Assembly (NCBI GenBank): GCA_039908525.1
Contig: JAMOAY010000001.1
Location: 248,001 to 312,000, forward strand
DNA: 64,000 nt
DNA from: Magnetaquicoccus sp039908525
GTDB lineage: Bacteria > Pseudomonadota > Magnetococcia > Magnetococcales > Magnetaquicoccaceae
Direction of reading: 5' to 3'
The translations under genes and the position numbers were made by a program. Below are positions 51,622-60,059 of this stretch, in pieces (the stretch's first letter is position 1; each line of letters begins with the position of its first letter). The notes beneath the pieces are model-generated. The model was not told where the DNA came from. It did not search any database and was given only the letters and a program-made list of their open reading frames with translations.

Positions 51622-52509
51622 TCAGGCGTATGCGGGCAACCGGTCGAAAAAGCGTGCCCGGTACAGGATGCGGCGTGCCGCACCGCTGCCCTCCTGGAAA
51701 GCGCTCCGGCAGTGCAGGGGGTTGTTGCTGATCAGGCCCCAGCCCCGTTCCAGGCGACCGTGGAGGTGGGCGGAAGAGAGGGTATCGAGCCCTTGTCGTA
51801 TGGCGGCAACCGCCTGTCGGGTGGCGGCATCCTCCCGCCAATGGATGCTCCTGGTACGGTTGGTGAAGCGCATGTGCAGGTGGCCGGCGGGGGTGATGGA
51901 GAAAACAGCGCCCGTCCGTTCCGGGCGGGCGACGTTACCCTCTGCATCCAGACGGGCAGGGATGGTCATGACCTCCTCCATCAGGGTGCGGATGAGCTCC
52001 GGGTTTTCATCCCGCAGGCGGATGTACAACCACTCATGATCCAGCAGGCTGTTCTCCCCGCCCTCGGGCGCGGGCTGCTCGCAGTAGAGACAGAGGCTTT
52101 GTACCGGTCGATGGAGCGGGTTGTAATAGCCGTCGGTGTGCCAACCGATGGCGGCCGCCCGATAGGGGATGTAATCGGCAAACGGGCTGTAGGCCGAACC
52201 GCCGGGTGTCAGGGCCGAGAGCCCCTCGTCGTCGGCGCCGAGGTTGTGGTCCAGATCCCGAAGACCCAACTGGGCGGTGATGGCCGGCAGGGGGTTGCCC
52301 TGACCGGCATCCGGGTTGGCCAAGCGAAAAAAGGCCATATTGTGACAGGCACAGTGGTGGAGAAGTTGTGCGATCTCCTGCGAGGTCATGGCCCAGGGAT
52401 CGCGGATCTCCACCAGCAATGCCTCCACCCCGATCGGATAACGGGCCAGCTTGTCCCGCCGCCACGACCGGTAGGCTGCATCGTTCTCCAGATCAAAGGG
52501 TGAAATCAT
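51622..52509 (-). CDS. TauD/TfdA-like Fe(II)/2-oxoglutarate dioxygenase
   Basis: A 295-residue non-heme iron oxygenase. The metal motif is AIGWHTDGYYNP (HxD) near residue 124; the distal His and 2-oxoglutarate Arg fit ISNNPLHCRSAF and ARRILYRARFF near the end. The substrate is unknown; family members act on sulfonates, herbicides, carnitine-like compounds and more. The start MISPFDLEND lies within the end of a repeat element (52508-52692), whose core forms the leader upstream of it. 162 bases separate it from arnB, so a role in lipid A modification is possible but unproven. Confidence 0.85.
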   Translation of the reverse strand: MISPFDLENDAAYRSWRRDKLARYPIGVEALLVEIRDPWAMTSQEIAQLLHHCACHNMAFFRLANPDAGQGNPLPAITAQLGLRDLDHNLGADDEGLSALTPGGSAYSPFADYIPYRAAAIGWHTDGYYNPLHRPVQSLCLYCEQPAPEGGENSLLDHEWLYIRLRDENPELIRTLMEEVMTIPARLDAEGNVARPERTGAVFSITPAGHLHMRFTNRTRSIHWREDAATRQAVAAIRQGLDTLSSAHLHGRLERGWGLISNNPLHCRSAFQEGSGAARRILYRARFFDRLPAYA

Positions 52510-52692
52510 CTACGGAGAACCTTTCCAGTCTGCGGGGTTGAAGGTCGGGCTGCCGCCCTCCGGGAGTGCCCCTGCGGGGCGTTTTGGGCGCGTTGCGCAC
52601 ATTTTCTGCGAAAATGTGCTTTGTGAAAACGCGCCTTCCATGCAGGGCTCTGCCCTGCACCCGCCAGGGGGGTGCCCCCCCTGGACCCACAA
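52508..52692. repeat. Half copy of the composite palindromic repeat
   Basis: Contains ACCTTTCCAGTCTGC (a core matching copy 2 on the opposite strand), then GTCGGGCTGCCGCCCTCC, the CCCCTGCGGGG hairpin, the GCACATTTTC..GAAAATGTGC stem, CAGGGCTCTGCCCTG and a CCAGGGGGGTGCCCCCCCTGG-type palindrome. It corresponds to one half of a long copy. Its start covers the first base or two of the dioxygenase gene and all of its leader. Confidence 0.8.
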
Positions 52693-52735
52693 TCAATTTT
52701 CTGCGAAAACCTGTCAAGTCCGGTCGATTGCGCCG

Positions 52736-53575
52736 CTAGCGGTTCGCGTCTGGCAACAACTTCAACAGCGCCTGCGACTGCAGATTGGCCTGGGAGAAAA
52801 CCGCTATGCTCGCCTGCTGCTGTATCGCGTTGCGCGCCATCAGAGAGGCCTCCTCCGCAACATCCGTATCCAGAATGCGGGAACGGGCCTGGGTATAGCC
52901 CAGCGCAACCGAGTCGAGCGAACCGACAATGCTGGACAAACGGTTCTGCACACCACCCAGGGCGGCCCGCATCATGGCCACCGAATTCAGCGCCTCGTCG
53001 GCCTGGGCAATGGCCGTACTGGCCGCCTCCATCGTGCTGACGTTCAACCTGGAACCGCTCACCCCCAGCCCCAACTGCTGCAGGCTGGCGCCGGTCACGG
53101 TAAAGGCCAGGGTCTGCCCCACATTGGGGCTGACCTGCACCGCAGCCGCAAACCCCCCGTTCAACGGTCTCTGACCGAAAATCTCCGTGCCCGTTGCCAA
53201 CCGACTGATCTCGCTGACCAACCCCTTGATGGTCTCCTGCAATGCCAGACGGTCGCTGTCGGTCTTGGTGGCTGTCCTGGCATCGACGGCCAGATCCCGC
53301 GCTTTCTGCAGGGCGTTGGTCGTCTCCGTCAGAGCGGCATCGGCAACCTGGATCAGGGTCAGGGTGTCGTTGGCATTTCTTTTGGCCGCCGCCGCACCAC
53401 CGATCTGACTGGTCATGCGTGCAGCGAGGGCCACGGAACCATTGCTGTCCGCCGCAGAGTTGACCCGCAAACCGGTGGACAGACGCTGAAAGTTCTGGCC
53501 CAGGGCCGTGTTCGTTTTTTCCAGGGCTTGCCGACCGGCAAGCAGCGTGGCGGTGTTGTTGATCGAAAGAGCCAT
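52736..53575 (-). CDS. fliC: Flagellin
   Basis: A 279-residue flagellin, short and made of the two conserved ends with little variable middle. The N terminus MALSINNTATLLAGRQALEK with RLSTGLRVNSAAD, and the C terminus with RILDTDVAEEASLMARN and QQQASIAVFSQANLQSQAL, are typical D0/D1 sequences. It should form the filament or a part of it. AGGAG lies eight bases before the ATG. There are no other flagellar genes beside it, unlike the many bacteria with clusters; it is alone with a large upstream control region. Confidence 0.94.
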   Translation of the reverse strand: MALSINNTATLLAGRQALEKTNTALGQNFQRLSTGLRVNSAADSNGSVALAARMTSQIGGAAAAKRNANDTLTLIQVADAALTETTNALQKARDLAVDARTATKTDSDRLALQETIKGLVSEISRLATGTEIFGQRPLNGGFAAAVQVSPNVGQTLAFTVTGASLQQLGLGVSGSRLNVSTMEAASTAIAQADEALNSVAMMRAALGGVQNRLSSIVGSLDSVALGYTQARSRILDTDVAEEASLMARNAIQQQASIAVFSQANLQSQALLKLLPDANR

Positions 53576-53627
53576 GGTTCAAACTCCTGTGTCAGATGAA
53601 AAAGTCAACCAGCTCCCAGGCAACATG

Positions 53628-53998
53628 GTTGATTTTTACCACGCATCGGACGTCTCCTGGGTACGTTTGACCGACATTGAAGGCGGAATCCGGGGTGCTG
53701 TCAAGAAAAATATCTGCATAAACAAAGGGCTTTTATGCCGTTTTATGGTTGAATCTTGGAAGGTGGTTGATTTTTACAGGTCATGGTTGATTTTATCCGT
53801 CATGTCTGGGTGAAGTGCCGGGTGGTTTGTCAGGAAAAACGGACAATCTTGACCGTTTTTCTGTTCATGGGTGGGAAACCGGGCAATTCTGACCGGGAAA
53901 ACGGTCTCACGAAAGCGGGCACGGTGGTCAGCAGACGGAAGAGTCGGACATTCTTGACCGAAATTTTTTGCTCATGCCGCCCTGTTTTTGACCGATAA
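53628..53998. promoter_or_regulatory. Repeat-rich region between flagellin and hicB
   Basis: A 490-base gap without a gene. Three copies of GGTTGATTTT (53628, 53765, 53784) and four copies of a TTCTTGACCG-like box (near 53846, 53886, 53950 and 53985; shared TGACCG) lie in tandem direct arrays, with spacings of about 40-65 bases in the latter set. Such arrays often bind a regulator. No sigma-28 consensus was found for the flagellin promoter. Confidence 0.5.
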
Positions 53999-54068
53999 GA
54001 GAGGTGTGGGGGTGTGTCCGGTCAAGGATGGCCTGGACGGACTTGGCAAGGTGGGGGTGGCTGTGGAG

Positions 54069-54503
54069 ATGCAATTCAATTATCCGGTGTTGATCCGGCA
54101 GCAGGCGGGGGATGCCTGTCAGGTCTCCCTGCCCGATTTTCCCGAAGTGGGCAGTGTCAGCAGCACTCTGGAGGGGGCCCTGTCGATCGCCGACGATGCG
54201 CTGGCCAGCGCGATCTCCAACCGGATCCGGCGCAATCAGCCGGTACCGCTCCCCTCCACAGTGCGGGGCAAGGCGCCCCTCCATCGGGCGGCGTTGCCCG
54301 CCCTGTTGTCCGCCAAGGTGGCCCTGTATCTGGCCATGCGCCACGCGGGGCTGAGCAAGGTGGCCCTTGCCAGGCGGTTGAACCACGACGAAAAAGAGGT
54401 GCGTCGTCTGTTGGATCCCAGCCATCCTTCCAAACTGCCCCGCATCGAGGCCGCACTGGCGGTGCTGGGGATGCGGTTGGTGATCGGCCTGCATCAGGGG
54501 TGA
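54069..54503 (+). CDS. HicB-family antitoxin-like protein, no partner
   Basis: A 144-residue protein. Residues 1-50 form the HicB fold (MQFNYPVLIRQQAGDACQVS, then LPDFPEVGSVSSTLEGAL), and residues 80-140 a helix-turn-helix (GLSKVALARRLNHDEKEVRR), as in HicB antitoxins. HicA, the usual upstream toxin of about 60 residues, is not found. The exact start is uncertain; GTG codons just upstream are possible. It may act as a free regulator. Confidence 0.75.
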   Translation: MQFNYPVLIRQQAGDACQVSLPDFPEVGSVSSTLEGALSIADDALASAISNRIRRNQPVPLPSTVRGKAPLHRAALPALLSAKVALYLAMRHAGLSKVALARRLNHDEKEVRRLLDPSHPSKLPRIEAALAVLGMRLVIGLHQG

Positions 54504-54654
54504 GGGAGCGGACACACGCGGGGCAAAAACAGGGGTCGTCAGCGCGCTGCTGGTGGCGGTGACGGCGTAACCGGAAGTGCAGGAGCTCCTCTTGGATAGA
54601 CATGCCCATACCACCGCACAGGTTGTGGAGACAGCGAAGGATAATGATTGGCCC

Positions 54655-55017
54655 TTAAATACCGGCGTGTTCATCTGTAATGACATGTTTCCGCTTGCGC
54701 GTGACAAGAGAATGGATGCTGGAGAGCATGACGGGATCGCGATCCGGAAACTCGGCGATGAGACGCAGTTTCCCACCCATGGCCTCAACGTAGGAGCTCA
54801 GCGTCGAAATGAGCAGGTCGCTACGCCTTTCGATTCTGGACACACCGTTCTGTGAAATATGCAGAGCCTCGGCCATGCGCTCTTGCGTGAGCGCATGCGC
54901 CTTGCGCAAATCGCGCAGCGTCATTTCATCTTTGATGAGACGTGCTGCTTGTGCTTCGACTTCCTGTTGCTGGTCGCGGGGCAACCCCCCAATAACATCG
55001 TCCAGTGTCCTTGCCAT
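54655..55017 (-). CDS. XRE-type helix-turn-helix antitoxin-like protein
   Basis: A 120-residue protein with an XRE helix-turn-helix near residues 33-70 (LRDLRKAHALTQERMAEALH, SQNGVSRIERRSD), followed by SYVEAMGGKLRLIAEFPDRD, as in HigA-type antitoxins. The start at 55017 comes one base after the stop of the frame upstream, a typical toxin-antitoxin coupling. The upstream frame may be the remnant of the toxin. Confidence 0.78.
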   Translation of the reverse strand: MARTLDDVIGGLPRDQQQEVEAQAARLIKDEMTLRDLRKAHALTQERMAEALHISQNGVSRIERRSDLLISTLSSYVEAMGGKLRLIAEFPDRDPVMLSSIHSLVTRKRKHVITDEHAGI

Positions 55018-55018
55018 G

Positions 55019-55156
55019 TTACGATCCTTTCCCTTGTTGCGCCAGATGGTCGTCCAATCGCTTGTCAGCCGTTGCAATCAACGAGCGGTAAAACCGCTTC
55101 TCACTCCTGTCGGATTTGTCGCTTTGCGGCACTTGTTCCAGAAGATCGAACGGCAT
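55019..55156 (-). pseudogene. Possible toxin remnant upstream of the XRE antitoxin
   Basis: Up to 45 residues (starting MPFDLLEQVPQSD and ending DDHLAQQGKGS) tightly coupled to the antitoxin gene. Further upstream the same frame runs into repeat sequence, so the N-terminal part of a normal 90-120-residue toxin is missing. The family could not be recognised. It may be a truncated gene or a short unrelated one. Confidence 0.35.
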
Positions 55157-55236
55157 AAAACCATACAGCCCGTTCTGCGTGCCGGACGAAACAGGGTTCC
55201 CTGTCAGAAAGAGAGGTGGGCATAGGGAGCGTTTGG

Positions 55237-55325
55237 GCGGGGGAGGCACACCGACCAGGGGGACCGACCAGGGGGGTGCCACTCCTGGACCCACGGCGAA
55301 GAGATGTGGATAACGATGTGCCCTC
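55237..55325. repeat. Repeat element at the 3' end of the sensor gene
   Basis: On the minus strand GGGCACATCGTTATCC starts right after the sensor stop; the same flank opens copy 3 at 17554. It is followed by a GGTCCAGGAGTGGCACCCC..-type palindrome and shorter CCCCTGGTCGG units. The element separates the sensor from the toxin remnant. Confidence 0.7.
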
Positions 55326-56448
55326 AACGGCCCTGCCCTGATTTCTCCATGATCTTGTTTTGATAATGAATATGTCTAATCATTTTATTGAATTCCCCGG
55401 CCAATTGACCGATTTCATCACGACTTTCCACAGCAATAAACACATCCAGTTTTCCATTCCCGACATCAGCCATCGCTTTTCGCAGGGCAACAATGGGCCT
55501 GGTCAAGAGTCTGGAAACAAACAGGGAAACGATTGTGATCAATATCAATGAAATACTGCCCGCCATGACCAGGGGGCCCAGGTCATCCTGGATCAATTTA
55601 AAGAAAGCATCCGAGGGAATTTTGACTGTAACATCCAGCAAGGGAGTGCCGCGGGCTCCCAATAAAACATGATCAGTAATGACAATCGACTCATCGTTGC
55701 CCACCCGGGAGGAAGGATCATGCAACCCGGAATCATGAACCATGATGGACTGCCCATCGTGACTCGCCGAGAGCAGGAATTTTTTCCCAAACACCATGGT
55801 GTTGGACAAATATTCGAGATAGCCAGTCAAATCGACGTGCATCAAGAAGGCCCCGTGAAAGCCACCGGTATCTGGATCCTGCTTGACAACCCCAGCGATA
55901 AGAGTTTGACGGCCATTTTGATATGCAAACGGTTCCGTGAACAACAGATCTTTCTTGCCTTCTGTCTTTAATCTTTTGAAAACATCCTCCGCTTTTTGAT
56001 AAAAAATGTCCCTTGCAGGGGATCGATTCAGGTTGTGTTTGTTTTTCAAACGCATATTTTGGCTTGCGGAAACCATCTCCATGCCATCCTTGTCAAAAAA
56101 TCTGATGGACAGGAAAATTCCAGGATGGATACCGGCAAATTTCATGAACTGTCTTTCAATATCCGGTTTAAGCAGATCTGCCATATCTCCCGAGGCGCGC
56201 AACATATCGTCCAGTTTGGATGTACCGGCCAACAGTGTCTCTGTACCCTGGATGGGTATGAGATAAGATTGACCGAAGTATGCAATGGCCATGGACAGGC
56301 TGCTTATTGCCTGGATACGAATATCTGACTCGATATTTCCTCTCGAATCGATTGTATGGATATACCCGAAGAGAAACACGGTCGCGGTGGAGATTCCAAC
56401 GAACCAGAAGAACAATTTATGAAAAAGGGACAGTATGGGTTGTCTCAT
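55324..56448 (-). CDS. Membrane sensor with periplasmic domain and HAMP, no output domain
   Basis: A 374-residue protein. A first transmembrane segment (FFWFVGISTATVFLFGYI, about 12-29), a 240-residue periplasmic part with dCache-like strands (MEMVSASQNMRLKN, TLIAGVVKQDPDTGGF), a second segment (LVMAGSISLILITIVSLFVS, about 297-316) and a HAMP domain (RLLTRPIVALRKAMADVGNG, RDEIGQLAGEFNKMIRH). It ends 20 residues after HAMP, without a kinase, cyclase or receptor signalling domain, exactly where a repeat element begins. Its base composition is more AT-rich than most of the window. It may be a truncated receptor, or a stand-alone sensor. Confidence 0.8.
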   Translation of the reverse strand: MRQPILSLFHKLFFWFVGISTATVFLFGYIHTIDSRGNIESDIRIQAISSLSMAIAYFGQSYLIPIQGTETLLAGTSKLDDMLRASGDMADLLKPDIERQFMKFAGIHPGIFLSIRFFDKDGMEMVSASQNMRLKNKHNLNRSPARDIFYQKAEDVFKRLKTEGKKDLLFTEPFAYQNGRQTLIAGVVKQDPDTGGFHGAFLMHVDLTGYLEYLSNTMVFGKKFLLSASHDGQSIMVHDSGLHDPSSRVGNDESIVITDHVLLGARGTPLLDVTVKIPSDAFFKLIQDDLGPLVMAGSISLILITIVSLFVSRLLTRPIVALRKAMADVGNGKLDVFIAVESRDEIGQLAGEFNKMIRHIHYQNKIMEKSGQGR

Positions 56449-56951
56449 TGCCAACGTGTCTCTCCTTCTTGAGACAAATGATCCGTCTCCTGCAAAAGGT
56501 CCGCTCCGAGACAGACAAACTTTTTCCGCCGGAGCACGATCCTCCGACCAAGGTGCGCGCCACCCACACCGCAACGGCATTGTAAGCCTGTTTTTTCACC
56601 AAATAAAGGGGATTTTCCTCCTTTGCGACGGAATTATTCGCCATGGCTCACCGGAATCAGGTGATAATAAATTAAACACATTGTAACATATCGACGCTTT
56701 CAATCTTATAGAGTAACCATTCCCCACCCCATATTAAAATATAAAGATCCTGGGTAACTATTCAGGACCATCCATCTTGATGTTTTACAAATATTCATGG
56801 GGGTCCGGGGGAGATTATCTCCCCCGGTGGGGGGCTGGGGGCAACGCCCCCAGGGTCTTGAAAAATAGACGGGGCTTCGCCCTGGACCCCTGCAACAGTT
56901 CCGGACAAGCAGGGGGTTCTGAACAGTGACAATCCTTGGCAGGATTTCATG
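56449..56951. other. AT-rich intergenic region with a repeat at its end
   Basis: No gene was recognised. Bases 56640-56790 are AT-rich, unlike the window, and may hold the promoter of the sensor gene on the minus strand or be foreign DNA. The part at 56797-56895 is a repeat-family piece: CCGGGGGAGATTATCTCCCCCGG-type, then GGGGGCAACGCCCCC and CCAGGGCGAAGCCC-like units. ORFs here do not resemble proteins. Confidence 0.6.
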
Positions 56952-59900
56952 TCATGACCCTCCCCCTGGCTGCGTTGAACTGTCATCCTCCTCCACCCCC
57001 CCATGCCCGGCCAGCAAATCCCCCGGCATCACCGGCAACGCACCACGCCCTTTAAGAACGAAGCTGCTGCCACTGTCGCCCTGCCGCGCCGAACAGCGCT
57101 CCCCCAGGAGTGACGAGGCGTCGAAAAAACGGGTGGGCAGAGCAGACAGGCTGTCCACCACATTGACATCCGGGGTATCGATGGTCACCGTGCCCTGGAC
57201 GCCCAGGGTCGAAGAGGCCGTGACACGGCTGCCGGGATCCCGGATAAGGGTCTGGGCACGCAGGATCACCCGGCCCCCGGCGCCCTGGTAGGCGTTGGCC
57301 TGGATGCGGCTGTGATCCAGAATCAAATGGATGGGGTCGATGTCGATGTTGCCGCCGTTGCCATCTCCTCCCTGCACCGAAGTGGAGATGTTGGCCTGGG
57401 TCAGTCGGATGCGGTCGCGCACCCGCAACGTGATATCGCCACCCCCCCCTTGGGCAGAGGAGGAGGAGAGCGTGCCCTGGTTCAGAAGCAGTTGTTGCAA
57501 CGGCAGCGCCTCCGAACCCAGGGTGACGGAACCGGCCTTGCCCGCCCCTGCGGCGGTGGACTCGCTGTTGGAGAGGATGATGGCCCCCGACTGCAGGCGC
57601 ACGGCATCTGCCTGCATGGAGATGCTGCCCCCTGCCCCTGCCCCCGCCGTGGAGCTCTCAATGCGGCCCCGGTCGGCCAGGGCGAGCGTGCCCGCCGTGA
57701 CCGTGATGGTGCCCGCGTTGCCCGTCCCGGAAACCGAGGAGTAGAAACCGCTGGCTTTGGGAGGGTGGACATTGTTGGCTGCGTACAAAGCCACCGTATC
57801 GGGCACCGCACCGGCAATCAGCACAGATGGGCTGTGCACAATCAGGGAGCCGGCCTGCCCCTCTCCCGAACTGGAGACATCGATCCGCCCCCCATGGGTG
57901 AAGGCCAGCGCCTGGGTCGTCAGGGTGATGGAACCGGCCTCCCCGCTGCCGTAGGTTTGCGAGACGATCCCACTGGGCACGAAACCGATGGCCCCGTAGC
58001 GACCGTAGCCGTCCACAGTCAGTCGATTGATATCCATCACGATATCTCCCGCCTGGCCAAAATAGTTGGCGGCGGTGCTGATCTGTGAACCGGAGAGCAT
58101 CTCCAGCGAGTCGACCGCAATGCGAATGGTACCCGCCTTGATGTGCGGATAGGCGCTCAGGTGGGTACAGCCGCTGCAAGTGCTCTTTTTGAAAACAACA
58201 CCGGCATTTTCAAGACTTTTCAGGTACGGATCAAAGCTGCCATCCTCATAGGGAAAGACGGAGAGGTAGCCATTGGCATCCGACTCGATCAAACTGGCAT
58301 TTTGCATCACCATGCGGGCAGCATGGAGGGTGATATCCCCCGCCTGACCTGACCACATGGCCGTGTTGTTCAGGGTAACGCCGTCCAGCAGCAACGGGCC
58401 CGTGGCGTTGATGGTGACCGTGCCAGCCGCCCCTTTGCTGTCGCTCCAGCCCTGGAAAGAGCTGGACTGGATGCGGATCTCCTGACCGTTCAGAAACACC
58501 CGGCCACCTGCTCCACTCCCGTAGAACAGATCCAGCCGGTTGGAATCCCACATCTCCTCGTTGTCGGCCGAGTAGTCGATCACGCTGTTGCGAAGGGAGA
58601 GGGTTTTGGCATCGACCCTCAAAGTGCCGGCATCGCCCGATCCCCCCGAGTCTGTGGTCACCGCCAAGTTGACCTGATTGTGCGTCTCCACCCTCTCTGC
58701 CTGCAGGGTCACGTTGCCGCCCCTGCTGGAGGAACCCTCGGTGGAGGCGCTGACCGACCCGCCGGAGAGGGTGATCTCCTTGGCCACGATGGCGATGTCG
58801 CCCCCCTTGCCGGTGGCGGCGTTGTGCAGCGTGTCGGGCTGTACATTGACCGTGCGGGTGGTGATATCCGTCCCCTGGCTCAGCAGTTGATCGGCGTGCA
58901 GGGTGACATGGCCCCCCTGACCCGTGCCGTAGGTGGTCGAACCGACCGCATCGTCCAAGAGGTGGATGGTTTTGGCCTGCAAGGTGATATCCCCGGCCCG
59001 ACCTGTCTCTTTCGGGTGCCACGCCTCCCCCTCGTGCAGGCGGTCCGCGAAGGTTTTGAGGGTGGAATCGTGGCTGGTCAGTGTGTTGGCCTGGAGGGAG
59101 ATATTCCCGCCCCGGCCCGGGCCGTCGGTATTGGTGCGGAGGGTGGCGTTGGCCAGGGTAATCTGTCCGGAGAGGTTCAGGTCGAGGCTGCCACCATCGG
59201 CGGCATGGCTGTCCAGGGTGAAGCGGCTCTCCGTCATCGTCAGGCTCTTGCCCCGCACCCGTACCGACCCGGCCCCTTCGGCGCTGGTATCGATGCGGGC
59301 ACCCTGCAGGGTGATGGCACCCAGGGTCGCAAACCCGCTGCTGTCCAGAAGTGTCGCCGAGGCGGACAACTCGCCGCTCGAGGCGGTGGCAGCAAAGGTG
59401 AGAGAGCCGCCGGCCTGGGTCACTGCGCTCCCCTCGGTCAGGGTGATATCCCCGCCGATGAAGGAGAGGGCGCTGCCCGGATGACCGCTCAACGGGCTGC
59501 CGTTGAGTACGATCGTGGCCGGTTTGGCGTTCAAAAAGCCGAAGGCGGTGGGTTCTGCCTGGACCAGCACACTGGCACGGTTCGGGCTGGCGTCATATTT
59601 TCCCTCATTCCCCAGACGGAGAGAATCCGCCGTCGTCGCGTGAAAAGAACCGGCCACATCCAGCGCCGCGTTGGGACCAAAGACGATGCCACTGGGATTC
59701 ATCAGATAGAGGTTGGCCCCCGGCATGGTGGAGCGGAGGGTGCCGTCGATCTCGGAGCGGCTGCCACCGGTCACCCTGGCCAGGATGTTGGTCACCCCGC
59801 TGCCCTGGAAATCGGCGGTTTCCCCCTGGCTGAGCCCGAACTGGGAAAAACTGTGGAACAGGTTGCCACCAACGGTCCGCCCATACGTCTGCAAAATGGG

Positions 59901-60059
59901 GTAGGTACTGCCCATCTTGGCAATGGCGCCGGTGAAGGCGGGTTGCATGCTGCCGTCCAGGGTGATGCCCCCCGCCAGGGCCTGGGCGGCAGAGAGCAAC
60001 GCGGCGGCCAGACAGACCAAAACAGTCATTCTGCCCGTCGGGACGGATATCGGTTTCAT
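56952..60059 (-). CDS. Filamentous-haemagglutinin-like secreted protein (TPS domain), downstream copy
   Basis: A 1035-residue protein of the two-partner secretion type. A signal peptide (MTVLVCLAAALLSAAQALAG, about 11-30) is followed by the TPS secretion domain (about 30-270) with NLFHSFSQFGLSQGETADF, NILARVTGG, and LMNPSGIVFGPNA, the NPxG motif. Then come hundreds of residues of beta-helix sequence with GGDITLQA-, GGNVTLQAE- and AGTITV-like repeats. The C-terminal 110 residues, ending around LPVMPGDLLAGHGG, with FFDASSLLGERC, are nearly the same as in the upstream gene. The start at 60059 has GGAGG upstream and overlaps the upstream stop by four bases. No TpsB transporter gene is in view. 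Confidence 0.9.
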   Translation of the reverse strand: MKPISVPTGRMTVLVCLAAALLSAAQALAGGITLDGSMQPAFTGAIAKMGSTYPILQTYGRTVGGNLFHSFSQFGLSQGETADFQGSGVTNILARVTGGSRSEIDGTLRSTMPGANLYLMNPSGIVFGPNAALDVAGSFHATTADSLRLGNEGKYDASPNRASVLVQAEPTAFGFLNAKPATIVLNGSPLSGHPGSALSFIGGDITLTEGSAVTQAGGSLTFAATASSGELSASATLLDSSGFATLGAITLQGARIDTSAEGAGSVRVRGKSLTMTESRFTLDSHAADGGSLDLNLSGQITLANATLRTNTDGPGRGGNISLQANTLTSHDSTLKTFADRLHEGEAWHPKETGRAGDITLQAKTIHLLDDAVGSTTYGTGQGGHVTLHADQLLSQGTDITTRTVNVQPDTLHNAATGKGGDIAIVAKEITLSGGSVSASTEGSSSRGGNVTLQAERVETHNQVNLAVTTDSGGSGDAGTLRVDAKTLSLRNSVIDYSADNEEMWDSNRLDLFYGSGAGGRVFLNGQEIRIQSSSFQGWSDSKGAAGTVTINATGPLLLDGVTLNNTAMWSGQAGDITLHAARMVMQNASLIESDANGYLSVFPYEDGSFDPYLKSLENAGVVFKKSTCSGCTHLSAYPHIKAGTIRIAVDSLEMLSGSQISTAANYFGQAGDIVMDINRLTVDGYGRYGAIGFVPSGIVSQTYGSGEAGSITLTTQALAFTHGGRIDVSSSGEGQAGSLIVHSPSVLIAGAVPDTVALYAANNVHPPKASGFYSSVSGTGNAGTITVTAGTLALADRGRIESSTAGAGAGGSISMQADAVRLQSGAIILSNSESTAAGAGKAGSVTLGSEALPLQQLLLNQGTLSSSSAQGGGGDITLRVRDRIRLTQANISTSVQGGDGNGGNIDIDPIHLILDHSRIQANAYQGAGGRVILRAQTLIRDPGSRVTASSTLGVQGTVTIDTPDVNVVDSLSALPTRFFDASSLLGERCSARQGDSGSSFVLKGRGALPVMPGDLLAGHGGVEEDDSSTQPGGGS

